A stretch of 41,972 nucleotides of DNA from assembly GCA_050732935.1 (NCBI GenBank), contig JBOHRW010000081.1, positions 1 to 41,972 on the forward strand, written 5' to 3'. The notes beneath the pieces are model-generated. The model was not told where the DNA came from, searched no databases, and saw only the letters and a list, made by a program, of their open reading frames with translations. Below are positions 15,731-24,795 of this stretch, piece by piece; the stretch's first letter is position 1, and every line of letters starts with the position of its first letter. Source of the stretch: DASRVA01 sp050732935. GTDB lineage: Bacteria; Gemmatimonadota; Gemmatimonadetes; JACCXV01; JAHWKZ01. The position numbers and the translations under genes are program-made.

Positions 15731-16972
15731 GTGAGCCCGGCGCCGTTCGTGCGCGCGGAGCTCGAGAACGGGCTTCGAGTCCTGGTCCGGGAGAACCATT
15801 CGGTCCCCCTCGTGGCGGTCGACTGCTGGATCGCCGTGGGCGCGCTTCACGAGACGGACGAGCATGCCGGCATCTCCCACTTTCTCGAGCACATGTTCTT
15901 CAAGGGGACGGAGCGCTACCCCCTTGGCAGCATGGACCGGCTCGTCAAGGCGATGGGTGGCTACAACAACGCCGCCACCTCGCTGGAATTCACCCACTAC
16001 TACATCGTGGCGCCCTCCGAGCACTTAGAGGTCGCGCTCGACCTGCTGGCCGACCACCTTCGGAATCCCGCGTTCCCGGAGACGGAGCTGGAGCGCGAGC
16101 GCGGCGTCGTCAAGGAGGAGATCCGCCGGCGCAACGACTCGCCCCAGGGCCGCCTCTACGTTGCCCTGGCCGGAGACCTGTTCGGCGACAGCGCGTATGC
16201 TCGCGAGGTGCTGGGCACGGCCGAGTCGCTGGATCGCATCTCGCCGGCGGTGATGCGCGACTACTGGCATCGGCACTACCGGGCGGACCGGCTCGCGGTG
16301 GCCGTGTCCGGCGACGTAGACACGAACGCGGCGCTGAGCGCGGTGGGGGAGAGGCTCGGTGACCTTCAGCGCGCCGAATCCTCACTTCCGGAGGCCGATC
16401 CGGCACCGGTCGCTCGCGCCGGGTCCACGGTGGGCATGGACATCACACAGGGTTATCTGGCCTGGGGCTTCCGCTCGGCGGGCCGGGCGGACCTGGAGGA
16501 GGCATGCGCGCTCGAGGTGGCGAGCACCGTGCTCGGGGAGGGGATGACGTCGCGGCTCTATCGGCGCCTCATCGACGAGCGCCGCCTGGTGACCTCCGTC
16601 GGCGCATGGACGTACGGTCTGGACAAGACCGGCGCCCTCGGCATCTCGGCTGTCCTGGCGCCGGAGCGCCGGGCCGACGTGGAGGAGGAGATCGGGCGCG
16701 TCCTTGGCGAAGGTGCGCGGGGCCTCGGCCCCGACGAGGTGGGGCGCGCCAAGACGATGCTGGCGGCGGGCTTCGCCTTCGACAACGAGACCAACGCTGC
16801 TACGACCGGCACCCTGGGCGAGTTCGAGGTGCTCTACGGGCACGCCGGCCGGTACCGGGAGGTCCTCGACGGGATCGCCGCGGTGACGCCGGAAGCGGCG
16901 ACCACCGTGCTGGAGCGCCTCGCCGACCCCGAGGCCGCGGTGCGGGCGTGGGTGGGGCCGAATGGCGCTTGA
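15731..16972 (+). CDS. M16 family zinc peptidase (PqqL/MPP-beta type), catalytic subunit
   Basis: Zinc peptidase of 413 residues. The inverted zinc motif HFLEH (H50, E53, H54) in GISHFLEHMFFKG is intact, with the distal glutamate in GVVKEEIRR near residue 129. Two M16 half-domains are visible, the second ending in PEAAVRAWVG. The start chosen is GTG at 15731, preceded by AAAGGGGG. An in-frame TTG at 15650 would add 27 residues but lies on the last base of the inverted-repeat element and has no ribosome binding site. The gene overlaps the next M16 gene by 11 bases, so the two are probably translated together as a heterodimer. Confidence 0.92.
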   Translation: MSPAPFVRAELENGLRVLVRENHSVPLVAVDCWIAVGALHETDEHAGISHFLEHMFFKGTERYPLGSMDRLVKAMGGYNNAATSLEFTHYYIVAPSEHLEVALDLLADHLRNPAFPETELERERGVVKEEIRRRNDSPQGRLYVALAGDLFGDSAYAREVLGTAESLDRISPAVMRDYWHRHYRADRLAVAVSGDVDTNAALSAVGERLGDLQRAESSLPEADPAPVARAGSTVGMDITQGYLAWGFRSAGRADLEEACALEVASTVLGEGMTSRLYRRLIDERRLVTSVGAWTYGLDKTGALGISAVLAPERRADVEEEIGRVLGEGARGLGPDEVGRAKTMLAAGFAFDNETNAATTGTLGEFEVLYGHAGRYREVLDGIAAVTPEAATTVLERLADPEAAVRAWVGPNGA

Positions 16973-18209
16973 GCACGAGCGTCATCGGCTCCCGGGAGGC
17001 ACGGTCGTGCTGGCCCGTCCCCTGACCGCCAACGACATCGTCGCCGTGCGCGTCTTCACCCCGATGGGGACGCTCTACGAGACGGACGAGGAAGCCGGCG
17101 TTTCAAACCTGCTGCAAAGCGCCCTCATCCGTGGGACGGCGAGCCGCTCGGCCCACGAGATCCAGGAGGCCCTGGCCGAGCTGGGCGCCGATCTCGACAG
17201 CGGCTGCGGCCGCCATCTGGGGAGCGTCAGCCTGCAAGCAACGGCGGCGACCTGGGAGCGGGCCCTCGATCTCTTTCTGGACGTGATCACGCGACCCGCC
17301 TTCCCCGAGGAGGAGGTGGCCACCGAGATCGAGCTCGCGCTCGGGGCCATCGAGGCTCGGGAGGATCAGCTCCTCGCCCGCGCCCTGGACCTCTTCCGGG
17401 AGCAGTTCTACGCCGGACACCCGTTTCACAAGCCCGTGCTGGGATACCGCGAAACGGTGCGCGGCCTCGACCGGGATCGGGTGGTCGAGGCCGCGCGGCG
17501 CTTCTACCGGCCGGTGCCCCCGGTCGTCGCCGCCGCCGGGCGGTTCGACCCGGAACGACTGCTCGAGTGGCTCGGCGAGGCCTTCGGAGACGCTCCGCTC
17601 GAGTCCCCGGAAAGCATGCCGGAGTCCGCCCACCCCGTCGGCGGCGAACGCCGGCTGGAGGTGGATCGGGAGGCGGCCTATCTGGTATACGGCTTTCCGG
17701 CGCCGGATGCCGTCCATCCCGAATATCCGGCGGCGCGGATGCTCGATGCCGTGCTGGGCGGCTCGATGTCCTCCCGGCTCTTCATCGAGCTGCGCGAGAA
17801 GCGGTCGCTCGCCTATCAGGTCTCCTCCTACTACGATGATCAGCCGGGGGGAGGCCACCTGGCCGGATACATCGTCACCGATCCGGGTCGCGTGGACGAG
17901 GCGGCGCGCGGGCTGGAGCGGGAGTTCAAGCGCTTCATCGACGAGTCGGTCACGGCGGAGGAGCTGGAGACGGCCCGCCGCTACCTGAGGGGCAGCTACC
18001 TCATCTCGGCGGAGACGAACATGGCCCAGGCGGGCCGGCTGGCCCGCTACGAGGTGGACGGGCTGGGACAGGACTACGGCGATCGATGGCTCGCGGCGCT
18101 CGAGGACGTGACGGCCGACCAGATCCGGGAGGTAGCGCGTCGACACTTCACCGGGGAGCCGACGCGCGCATGGGTCCTGCCACGCGGGGCCGGCGAAGCG
18201 GCGGCATGA
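16962..18209 (+). CDS. M16 family peptidase-like protein, non-catalytic subunit
   Basis: Protein of 415 residues with the M16 fold but no HxxEH motif: the corresponding segment reads AGVSNLLQSALIRGTASRSA. The C-terminal half keeps the features of the partner subunit, including LREKRSLAYQVSSYYDDQPGGG and RLARYEVDGLGQDYG, whose Arg and Tyr are typical of substrate-binding subunits in two-chain M16 peptidases. The 11-base overlap with the active subunit supports a heterodimer like mitochondrial MPP or bacterial two-chain M16 enzymes. Its substrate is unknown. Confidence 0.9.
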   Translation: MALEHERHRLPGGTVVLARPLTANDIVAVRVFTPMGTLYETDEEAGVSNLLQSALIRGTASRSAHEIQEALAELGADLDSGCGRHLGSVSLQATAATWERALDLFLDVITRPAFPEEEVATEIELALGAIEAREDQLLARALDLFREQFYAGHPFHKPVLGYRETVRGLDRDRVVEAARRFYRPVPPVVAAAGRFDPERLLEWLGEAFGDAPLESPESMPESAHPVGGERRLEVDREAAYLVYGFPAPDAVHPEYPAARMLDAVLGGSMSSRLFIELREKRSLAYQVSSYYDDQPGGGHLAGYIVTDPGRVDEAARGLEREFKRFIDESVTAEELETARRYLRGSYLISAETNMAQAGRLARYEVDGLGQDYGDRWLAALEDVTADQIREVARRHFTGEPTRAWVLPRGAGEAAA

Positions 18210-18302
18210 TCCGCGCCGCGGGAGCGGCTGCGCGGGGGCATTTGTAAGGCCGGGCCCGCTTCGATAACTTTCGCCACGACAACTTCCAGGAGGAGGTCGA
18301 GA

Positions 18303-19043
18303 GTGGGGATTCTCCGAGCAGCGCTGGCCACCGTGAGCCTCGTCGTGGCGGTGGGATGCAGCACCGAGACCGAGTTGACGATCCAGGCCGCAGGTGAGAA
18401 CGCCGAGGAGGAGACGGTCCCCCTTTCGGGTATCCAACTCGATATACTGCCCTACGACATCGATTCGCTCTACGCATCGCTCCAAGCCGAATCGGACCCC
18501 GGCGAGCCACCCTCGGCGGACTCGATCCGGTTCCTCGCCCAGCGCTATCAGGACGCCTGCGCCTCGTATCGGGTGACCGGAGATTCGATCGAGGTGGTAC
18601 GGCAGCAGGCCACCCAGATCGCGAACCGGGAAGGGCAGACCTCGGACGCCTACCGGCAGACATTCGATCGCTATCAGGCACTCGTGGCTCGCGAGGAGCA
18701 GCGGTTCGACGCCTGCCAGGGTGTGACCGACGACTACACCTCGGTCCGCAACGCCTACCGGGAGGCACGCGGCGAGTGGGAGGCGCGCGCCTGGCCGGAG
18801 GAGGCGTTCGCGCGGGAGGAGAGCCTCAGGGTCGGCGAGCATCCGCTCCAGCGCGTCGAGACCGGCCCACAGGGAACCGCGACCGTGACCGTGCCGAACG
18901 GGACGTGGTGGGTCCTGGGCGACGCCCCTGTCCCCGGGTCGATCAGCCAGCAGTACCGCTGGAACGTGCGGATCGAAGCTGAAGGCGGGGAGCTCGGCGT
19001 GGAGCTGACCCCGGAGAACGCCACTCTGGAACCGGTATTCTGA
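18303..19043 (+). CDS. Predicted lipoprotein of unknown function
   Basis: Not recognised. Protein of 246 residues starting at GTG 18303 after a strong AGGAGGAGG. The N-terminus is a lipoprotein-like signal ending VVAVGC (Cys19; the -3 residue Ala is slightly atypical). Residues 40-65 have a beta-like LSGIQLDILPYDIDSLYASL. Residues 80-190 are helical and acidic with coiled-coil character (RYQDACASYRVTGDSIEVVR, REEQRFDACQGVTDDYTSVR). Residues 190-240 are beta-rich (GTATVTVPNGTWWVLGDAPV), resembling a small carboxypeptidase-regulatory or Ig-like domain. A hairpin terminator follows. Function cannot be inferred. Confidence 0.75.
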   Translation: MGILRAALATVSLVVAVGCSTETELTIQAAGENAEEETVPLSGIQLDILPYDIDSLYASLQAESDPGEPPSADSIRFLAQRYQDACASYRVTGDSIEVVRQQATQIANREGQTSDAYRQTFDRYQALVAREEQRFDACQGVTDDYTSVRNAYREARGEWEARAWPEEAFAREESLRVGEHPLQRVETGPQGTATVTVPNGTWWVLGDAPVPGSISQQYRWNVRIEAEGGELGVELTPENATLEPVF

Positions 19044-19048
19044 TCTCC

Positions 19049-19072
19049 CGGACCCGCTGACGACCGGGTCCG
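19049..19072 (+). terminator. Hairpin after the lipoprotein gene
   Basis: A perfect 8-bp stem, cggacccg with cgggtccg, and an 8-base loop lie 5 bases after the lipoprotein stop. No T run follows, so Rho-independent termination is uncertain; transcript end stabilisation is an alternative. Confidence 0.45.
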
Positions 19073-19106
19073 CGGCGGGTCCATAACCCGAGAGTCCCGC
19101 CGACCG

Positions 19107-20417
19107 ATGAGCGAACCGAGACCTTGGAGACATCCCCGACGCGTCGTCGTGGTCGACGGCGTGCGCACGCCCTTCGCCAAGGCCGGGATGGCGCTTGCCG
19201 AGGTCGGGGCCGTCGAGCTGGCCCGGATCGCCATCCGGGAGCTGATCGAGCGCACCGGGATCGATGCCTCGATCATCGACGAAGTCATCCTGGGCAACGC
19301 GGCGCCACCGGCCGAGGCCCCCAACATCGCCCGCGTGGCGGCCCTGGAGGCGGGCATACCGGAGCGCGTGCCCGCCTTCTCCGTGGCGCGGAACTGCGCC
19401 TCGGGCTTCCAGTCCGTCACCGACGCCTTCAACCAGATCGTACTCGGCCAGTCCGACGTCGTGATCACCGGCGGTGTGGAGTCGATGTCGAACGTGCCGC
19501 TCCACTTCCCGGACGAGTTTGCCGACGTGATGACGGGCATGAGTCGGTCCCGATCGATCACCAGGAAGGTGTCGGCCGCGGCCCAGCTCCGCCCCGCGCA
19601 CTTCAAGCCCGTCGTAGCGCTGGCCGAAGGTCTGACCGACCCCGTGTGCGGGCTCAACATGGGGGAGACCGCCGAGGTGCTGTCCAGGGAGCTCTCCATC
19701 TCCCGCCGCGAGCAGGACGAATACGCGCTCCTCTCCCACCAGCGCGCAACGGAGGCGTGGGCCGAAGGTCGCTTCGCGGAGGAGGTCACTCCCGTGTTCG
19801 TCCCGCCGGCGTACGGGGACGTGGTGGCCGAGGATGTCGGCTATCGACCCGGCCAGACGCTCGAGGCGCTGACGAAGCTCAGGCCGGTCTTCGATCGCCG
19901 GCATGGCACGGTGACCCCCGGGAACTCGTCGATGATCACCGACGGCGCGGCGGCCCTGCTCCTGATGGAGGAGGAGCGCGCGCAGAGCCTGGGATACGAT
20001 TCGCTGGGGCGGGTGACGGCGTTCGGGTACGCGGGGCTCGATCCACGTCGCATGGGGCTGGGACCGGCGGTGGCCACCCCCCTCGCGCTCGAGCGGGCCG
20101 GGATGTCGCTGGACGACATCGAGCTGATCGAGCTCAACGAGGCGTTCGCCGCGGTGGTGCTCGCGAACATGGAGGTCTTCCCGTCGCGGGAGTGGGCCGA
20201 GACGATGCTCGGGCGGTCGCGGCCCATCGGCCCGATCCGTCCGGAGATCCTCAACGTGAACGGGGGGGCGATCGCCCTCGGCCATCCCATCGGGGCCACC
20301 GGCACGCGCCTCGCCCTGACCCTCCTTCTCGAGATGCAGCGGCGGGGGCTCGGCGTCGGGCTGGCGACCCTCTGCGTGGGCGGGGGTCTGGGCGGGGCGA
20401 TCGTGTTCGAGCGCTGA
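19107..20417 (+). CDS. fadI: Acetyl-CoA C-acyltransferase (3-ketoacyl-CoA thiolase)
   Basis: Thiolase of 436 residues that cleaves 3-ketoacyl-CoA with CoA, the last step of beta-oxidation. The catalytic residues are all visible: nucleophile C97 in ARNCASGFQSV, H393 in ALGHPIGATGTR and C423 in LCVGGGLGG. The length and insertion pattern fit the FadI/trifunctional-beta subgroup better than the shorter FadA type. It overlaps the fadJ-like gene by one base (TGATG), so the two probably form the complex that channels intermediates. No Shine-Dalgarno is obvious before ATG 19107. Confidence 0.93.
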   Translation: MSEPRPWRHPRRVVVVDGVRTPFAKAGMALAEVGAVELARIAIRELIERTGIDASIIDEVILGNAAPPAEAPNIARVAALEAGIPERVPAFSVARNCASGFQSVTDAFNQIVLGQSDVVITGGVESMSNVPLHFPDEFADVMTGMSRSRSITRKVSAAAQLRPAHFKPVVALAEGLTDPVCGLNMGETAEVLSRELSISRREQDEYALLSHQRATEAWAEGRFAEEVTPVFVPPAYGDVVAEDVGYRPGQTLEALTKLRPVFDRRHGTVTPGNSSMITDGAAALLLMEEERAQSLGYDSLGRVTAFGYAGLDPRRMGLGPAVATPLALERAGMSLDDIELIELNEAFAAVVLANMEVFPSREWAETMLGRSRPIGPIRPEILNVNGGAIALGHPIGATGTRLALTLLLEMQRRGLGVGLATLCVGGGLGGAIVFER

Positions 20418-22600
20418 TGGGGGCCGCCTTCGACTACGTGGTGGATGGCGACGGCCTGGCGTCGGTCGTGTTCGATGTGCCCCGTCGGAAAGTCAACGTT
20501 TGGTCCCGCGAGACGCTCGACGAGCTGGAGGAGGTGCTGGCGGAGCTCACCGGCCGGGGGGACCTCTCGGCGATCGTCTTCCAGTCGGGCAAGCCCGACA
20601 CGTTCATCGCGGGGGCCGACATCGACATGCTGGCCTCGATCGCCTCGGAGGCGGAGGCCACCGCGCTCGCCCGGCGGGGGCAGGCGGCGTTCCAGCGCCT
20701 GGCGGATCTTTCGGTGCCCACCGTGGCGGCGATCCACGGCGCCTGCGTGGGTGGCGGGCTCGAGTTCGCTCTCGCGTGCTCGTTCCGCGTGGCCAGCGAC
20801 AGCGAGATCACCCGCCTTGGCTTTCCCGAGGTCCAGCTCGGCATCCTGCCGGCCTGGGGGGGGACCCAGCGCGCTCCGCGCGTGGTGGGTCTGCAGGAGG
20901 CTCTCACCCTCATCCTGACCAGCCGACTGGTCTCGGGCCGGCGCGCCGCGGAGACGGGTCTGGTGGACCAGGCGGTCCCCGAGGCCCGGCTCGTGGACGC
21001 CGCGCGCGAGCTGGCTCGCGCCGCCGTCAGGGGTGAGGGGGCTGCGACCGGAAACGGCGGGCTCGCGCGTCTGTTGGTCGAGCGAAACCCGCTCGGGCGC
21101 CGGGTGGTGTTCGCCCAGGCCCGCAGGAACGTTCGGGAGCGGACCGGGGGCCATTACCCGGCTCCCTTCGCGGCCATCGACGCCATCGAGATCGGGCTGG
21201 CCGAAGGCGTGGCCGCGGGGCTCGTTGCCGAGGCCGAGGCGGTGGGGGAGCTGGCCACGACGCCTGCCGCGGCAAACCTGATATGGCTCTACCAGCGGCG
21301 CGAGGCGGCCCGGAAGCCGCCCGAGGGCGGGACGGCTCGACCCGTTCGGAAGATCGGCATCCTCGGGGCCGGCGTCATGGGCGGCGCGATCGCCGAGGTG
21401 GCGGCCTACAACGGGATCGTCGTCCGCCTCAAGGACGTGAGTCACGACCGCGTCGCTGCCGGGCTGGCTCACGCATCGAAGATCGCCCGGCGGGCGGAGC
21501 GCAAGGGAGGCCTCTCGTCCCGCCAGGCGCGCGACCTTCGGAACCGGATCTCCGGCACGACCGGCTACGCCGGCTTCGGGCGGGTGGATGTGGTCGTGGA
21601 GGCGATCGTCGAGGACCTCGGGGTCAAGCGCGAGGTGCTGGCGGAGGTCGAACGCGAGGTCGGGCCGGAGGCCGTCCTCGCCACCAACACCTCATCGCTC
21701 CGGGTCGACGACCTGGCCCGCGCCCTCGACCGTCCCGAGCGGTTCGGGGGGCTCCACTTCTTCAATCCGGTCGAGAAGATGCCGCTCGTGGAGGTGGTGC
21801 GCGGGCAGGAGACGGGGCAGGGCGCGCTGGCCACCTTGCACGGCCTCTCCGTCGCGCTCGGGAAGACACCGGTCGTGGTCCGCGACGGTCCGGGCTTCTG
21901 GGTGAACCGGCTCCTGATGACGTATCTGAACGAGGCTGCCCACCTCTACGCCGAGGGGGTCGCCGTGGAGACCCTCGACGGGGCCTTGGAGCGGTTCGGT
22001 CTTCCGATGGGTCCGCTGGCCCTCCTGGACGAGGTGGGGCTCGACATCGCGGCCAAGGTAGGGAAGGTCCTGGCGCTGGCCTTCCCCGACCGCATGCGCC
22101 CCCACGCGCTTCTCCACCGTCTCGAGATGACCGGTCGGCTGGGAAAGAAGTCCGGTCGCGGGTTCTACACCTACCGAGAGGGTCGTCGGAAGGACCCCGA
22201 CGCCGGGCTGCGCGAGGAGCTGGGACTGGTGACCGATCAGGATGAGGGGGAGGAGCCCGTCTTCGACGAGGGGTACCTGGTGGCGCGGTGCCTCTACCCG
22301 ATGGTCAACGAGGGGGCGCGGGCCCTCGAGGACGGCATCGTGGAGACGCCCGGGGACGGGGATCTGGCCCTGGTCATGGGCATCGGCTGGCCGCCCTTCC
22401 GGGGCGGGCTGCTGCGCTGGGCCGACGAGATCGGCCTGTCCCGGATCGTCGGGCGCCTGGAAGAGTGGTCGGCGGCGGTCGACCCGCGGTTCGCGCCGAG
22501 CTCCGCGCTGCGCGAGCGGGCACGCTGGCGGGGAGGCTTCTACGGCCAGCCGGTCGAGCTCGGCGAGGGGGACCAGCCGACCCTCGGTGACGGGTTCTAG
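20417..22600 (+). CDS. fadJ: FadJ-type multifunctional enzyme: enoyl-CoA hydratase / 3-hydroxyacyl-CoA dehydrogenase
   Basis: Fusion protein of 727 residues. The crotonase domain (1-190) has the oxyanion and catalytic segments AGADIDML, E116 in GGGLEFAL and E138 in FPEVQLGILP. The NAD-binding 3-hydroxyacyl-CoA dehydrogenase domain begins near 312 with GxGxxG (G317, G319, G322), has catalytic H447 in GLHFFNPVEKMP, and is followed by two C-terminal 3HCDH domains (DGPGFWVNRLLMTYLNEA, and GIGWPPFRGGLLRWAD). It performs hydration and oxidation in beta-oxidation, partnered with the thiolase immediately upstream. The ATG overlaps the thiolase stop. Its own stop codon (TAG) enters the left arm of an inverted repeat. 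Confidence 0.95.
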   Translation: MGAAFDYVVDGDGLASVVFDVPRRKVNVWSRETLDELEEVLAELTGRGDLSAIVFQSGKPDTFIAGADIDMLASIASEAEATALARRGQAAFQRLADLSVPTVAAIHGACVGGGLEFALACSFRVASDSEITRLGFPEVQLGILPAWGGTQRAPRVVGLQEALTLILTSRLVSGRRAAETGLVDQAVPEARLVDAARELARAAVRGEGAATGNGGLARLLVERNPLGRRVVFAQARRNVRERTGGHYPAPFAAIDAIEIGLAEGVAAGLVAEAEAVGELATTPAAANLIWLYQRREAARKPPEGGTARPVRKIGILGAGVMGGAIAEVAAYNGIVVRLKDVSHDRVAAGLAHASKIARRAERKGGLSSRQARDLRNRISGTTGYAGFGRVDVVVEAIVEDLGVKREVLAEVEREVGPEAVLATNTSSLRVDDLARALDRPERFGGLHFFNPVEKMPLVEVVRGQETGQGALATLHGLSVALGKTPVVVRDGPGFWVNRLLMTYLNEAAHLYAEGVAVETLDGALERFGLPMGPLALLDEVGLDIAAKVGKVLALAFPDRMRPHALLHRLEMTGRLGKKSGRGFYTYREGRRKDPDAGLREELGLVTDQDEGEEPVFDEGYLVARCLYPMVNEGARALEDGIVETPGDGDLALVMGIGWPPFRGGLLRWADEIGLSRIVGRLEEWSAAVDPRFAPSSALRERARWRGGFYGQPVELGEGDQPTLGDGF

Positions 22601-22690
22601 TGTGGGGTCGCCGAAGTCTCGTGTGCAAAGAGAGAGTCGACGGGGATGCAGCTGCTCTCGAATGCCGGGAGACTTCGGCGACACCACACT
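22599..22690. repeat. Inverted repeat with 22-bp arms after fadJ
   Basis: Arms at 22599-22620 and 22669-22690 match in 21 of 22 positions as an inverted repeat, with a 48-base loop. The left arm begins inside the fadJ stop codon. The arms contain GGGTCGCCGAA, close to the end GGGTCGCTGAA of the element at 15512. It could form a long hairpin acting as terminator or mRNA-stabilising structure, or be a small repeat element. Confidence 0.75.
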
Positions 22691-22702
22691 GAGGAGGCCG
22701 GT

Positions 22703-23062
22703 GTGCTCGCCCCCCTGATGAACGCCGGTGCGCTCCCGCTCCTGGTCGCCATCGCTCTCGCGATGGGAGGGGTGTACGCGATCGGTCTTCGGGTGGCCGG
22801 TGCCTGGCCCCCGACGCTTCTCCGTGTGCTGGCGGTCGCCGGATTCGTCATCCCGGGCTGGACGGTTTTACGCTGGTACCAGGGCCTGACCCGCGTGCGC
22901 GACGCCGCGGGCGCGATGCCCATCGATCCCGAGCCGGCGGCCGAGCGCTTCATCGCGTCGAGCGCGGTGCTCTTCGCGGCGGGGTTCGCGCTGCTCGTGA
23001 CCGGTGTCTACCTCGCGCGGCGGCTTCCGGGAGGGCGTGTCGGAGAGGAGATGGGCGGGTGA
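22703..23062 (+). CDS. Small membrane protein, function unknown
   Basis: Not recognised. Protein of 119 residues with three predicted membrane helices: ALPLLVAIALAMGGVYAIGL, TLLRVLAVAGFVIPGWTV and ASSAVLFAAGFALLVTGVYL. The start chosen is GTG 22703, with GAGGAGG 5 bases upstream; an in-frame ATG at 22646 lies in the loop of the preceding inverted repeat and lacks a ribosome binding site. The stop overlaps the start of the acyl-CoA dehydrogenase (GTGA at 23059-23062), so it is coupled to beta-oxidation genes. A role in membrane association of that pathway is only a guess. Confidence 0.7.
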   Translation: MLAPLMNAGALPLLVAIALAMGGVYAIGLRVAGAWPPTLLRVLAVAGFVIPGWTVLRWYQGLTRVRDAAGAMPIDPEPAAERFIASSAVLFAAGFALLVTGVYLARRLPGGRVGEEMGG

Positions 23063-24795
23063 GCGTCTGCCGCTCCTTCTTCCTCGGCCTCATCGACCAC
23101 GAGTCGCTCACCCCCTATCCGCAGATGGATCCCGACGAGGCCGAGTCGTTCGAGATCCTCCGCGAGTCCCTGATCCGATTCGCCGCGGACAAGATCGACA
23201 GTCGCCGCATCGACACCGAGGCCCGCATTCCCGTTGAGGTGCTCGCGGGGCTCGCCGAGCTGGGGGTCTTCGGCATCACGGTGCCCGAGGAGCACGACGG
23301 GTACGGGGCCAGCGAGACCTTCTACGCCAGGGTGTTCGAGACCGTCGCCGGGCTCGACGGCGCGATCGTCACGACCCTGGGCGCCCACCAGTCGATCGGC
23401 TTGAAGGGGATCCTCAAGTACGGCACCGATGAGCAGAAGCGCCGCTTCCTCCCCCCGCTCGCCCGCGGCGAGCAGCTCGCCGCCTTCGCGCTCACTGAGC
23501 CGGGGTCGGGATCCGACGCGGCCTCGATCCGTACCCGGGCGGTGTACGACTCCGGCCGCGACTCGTGGATCCTGAACGGGACCAAGATCTGGATCACCAA
23601 TGGCGGGCTCGCCGAGGTGTTCACGGTGTTCGCCCAGACCCCGGTCGAGCGCGAAGGCGCCACCGCGGACCGGATCACCGCATTCATCGTCCCCCGATCG
23701 CTCGCCGGTGTGAGCCATGGACCGGAGGAGCACAAGCTCGGAATCCGGGGCTCCTCCACGACCGAAGTCCACTTCGAGGACGTGGCCGTGCCCTCCGAGC
23801 TCGTGCTGGGGGAAGTGGGCGGGGGCTTCAAGGTCGCGATGGGGGTCCTGAACGCGGGCCGCCTGGGACTTGCCGCGGGCTGTGTGGGGGGGATCAAGAA
23901 GGCGGTCGCCATCACCACCCGCCACGCGCTCGACCGCCAGCAGTTCGGGAGACCGCTGGCGGAGTTCGAGCTCATCCAGCGCAAGCTCGCCGACATGGCC
24001 CTCGATGGCTACGCCGCCGAGTCGATGGTCTACCTGGCGACCGGTCTGGCGGACCGGGGTGACGCCGACCTCTCGATCGAATCGGCGATCTGCAAGGTGT
24101 ACGCGTCGGAGGCGTGCTGGCGGGCCGTGAACGAGGCCCTGCAGGTGGCGGGCGGCATGGGTTACATGAATGAGTATCCCTACGAGAGATATCTGCGCGA
24201 CGCGCGCATCAACATGATCTTCGAGGGGACCAACGAGATCCTGAGGCTCTACGTCGGGCTGGCGGGTCTCGAGGAGCCCGGTCGCAACCTGAAGGCGGTG
24301 GCCGACGCGCTCCGCGACCCCATCCGCCGGCTCGGCGTCCTGACCGACTACGCCCGCGAGCGCGCCATGCGCGCGATCGCGCGTCCCGACCTTCCCGATC
24401 TCCATCCCGAGGTCGCCGCCTTCGCCGACCCCCTGGCCGAGTACGTGGCCGAGTTCGCGGGCGCGGTGGAATGGGCCCTCAGGCGCCACGGCAAGGCGAT
24501 CGTCGAGCGCCAGCTGGTCCTCGAGAGGATCACCGAGGCCGCCATCGATCTGTATCGCATGGCGGCGGTGATCTCGCGCGCAGACGCCGCGCGCCGCGCC
24601 GACGACGGACTGGCCGGCGACGCCCACGTCACGCGGGCCCGCCTGATCGTCGAGCGGGCCTGGCGCGGCGTGCGACGGAACCTGGCGGCGCTGCGCTCCA
24701 ACCTCGACAACGATCTGCGGGTGGTGGCCTCGGAGGTGACGGAGTCGGGCGGCACGGTTCTGCCGGGCCAGACGCCGGCGCCCCTGTCGGAATGA
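23059..24795 (+). CDS. Acyl-CoA dehydrogenase with C-terminal extension (VLCAD/ACAD9-like)
   Basis: FAD enzyme of 578 residues that introduces the alpha-beta double bond in acyl-CoA. The usual core is present: AFALTEPGSGSDAAS, the flavin/substrate loop WILNGTKIWITNGG, DRQQFGRPLAEFELIQ and catalytic E389 in MIFEGTNEILRL. About 160 extra residues after the core (HPEVAAFADPLAEYVAEFAG and onward) are helical, as in very-long-chain dehydrogenases where this part binds membrane. GTG 23059 overlaps the upstream stop; ATG 23125 is an alternative. Its own stop overlaps the ECF sigma gene (ATGA), a notable coupling of a metabolic enzyme to a regulator. Confidence 0.93.
   Translation: MSVCRSFFLGLIDHESLTPYPQMDPDEAESFEILRESLIRFAADKIDSRRIDTEARIPVEVLAGLAELGVFGITVPEEHDGYGASETFYARVFETVAGLDGAIVTTLGAHQSIGLKGILKYGTDEQKRRFLPPLARGEQLAAFALTEPGSGSDAASIRTRAVYDSGRDSWILNGTKIWITNGGLAEVFTVFAQTPVEREGATADRITAFIVPRSLAGVSHGPEEHKLGIRGSSTTEVHFEDVAVPSELVLGEVGGGFKVAMGVLNAGRLGLAAGCVGGIKKAVAITTRHALDRQQFGRPLAEFELIQRKLADMALDGYAAESMVYLATGLADRGDADLSIESAICKVYASEACWRAVNEALQVAGGMGYMNEYPYERYLRDARINMIFEGTNEILRLYVGLAGLEEPGRNLKAVADALRDPIRRLGVLTDYARERAMRAIARPDLPDLHPEVAAFADPLAEYVAEFAGAVEWALRRHGKAIVERQLVLERITEAAIDLYRMAAVISRADAARRADDGLAGDAHVTRARLIVERAWRGVRRNLAALRSNLDNDLRVVASEVTESGGTVLPGQTPAPLSE

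Noticed and set aside
17103..20285. Minus-strand open frame of over 1000 codons across M16, lipoprotein and thiolase genes
   Set aside because: It spans three well-supported plus-strand genes and shows only low-complexity His/Arg/Asp/Gly composition; a GC-rich antisense shadow.
19124..20416. In-frame extension upstream of fadJ that could look like a thiolase-region fusion
   Set aside because: The extension lies in the wrong frame relative to the thiolase and translates to low-complexity sequence; the FadJ start at 20417 fits the family.
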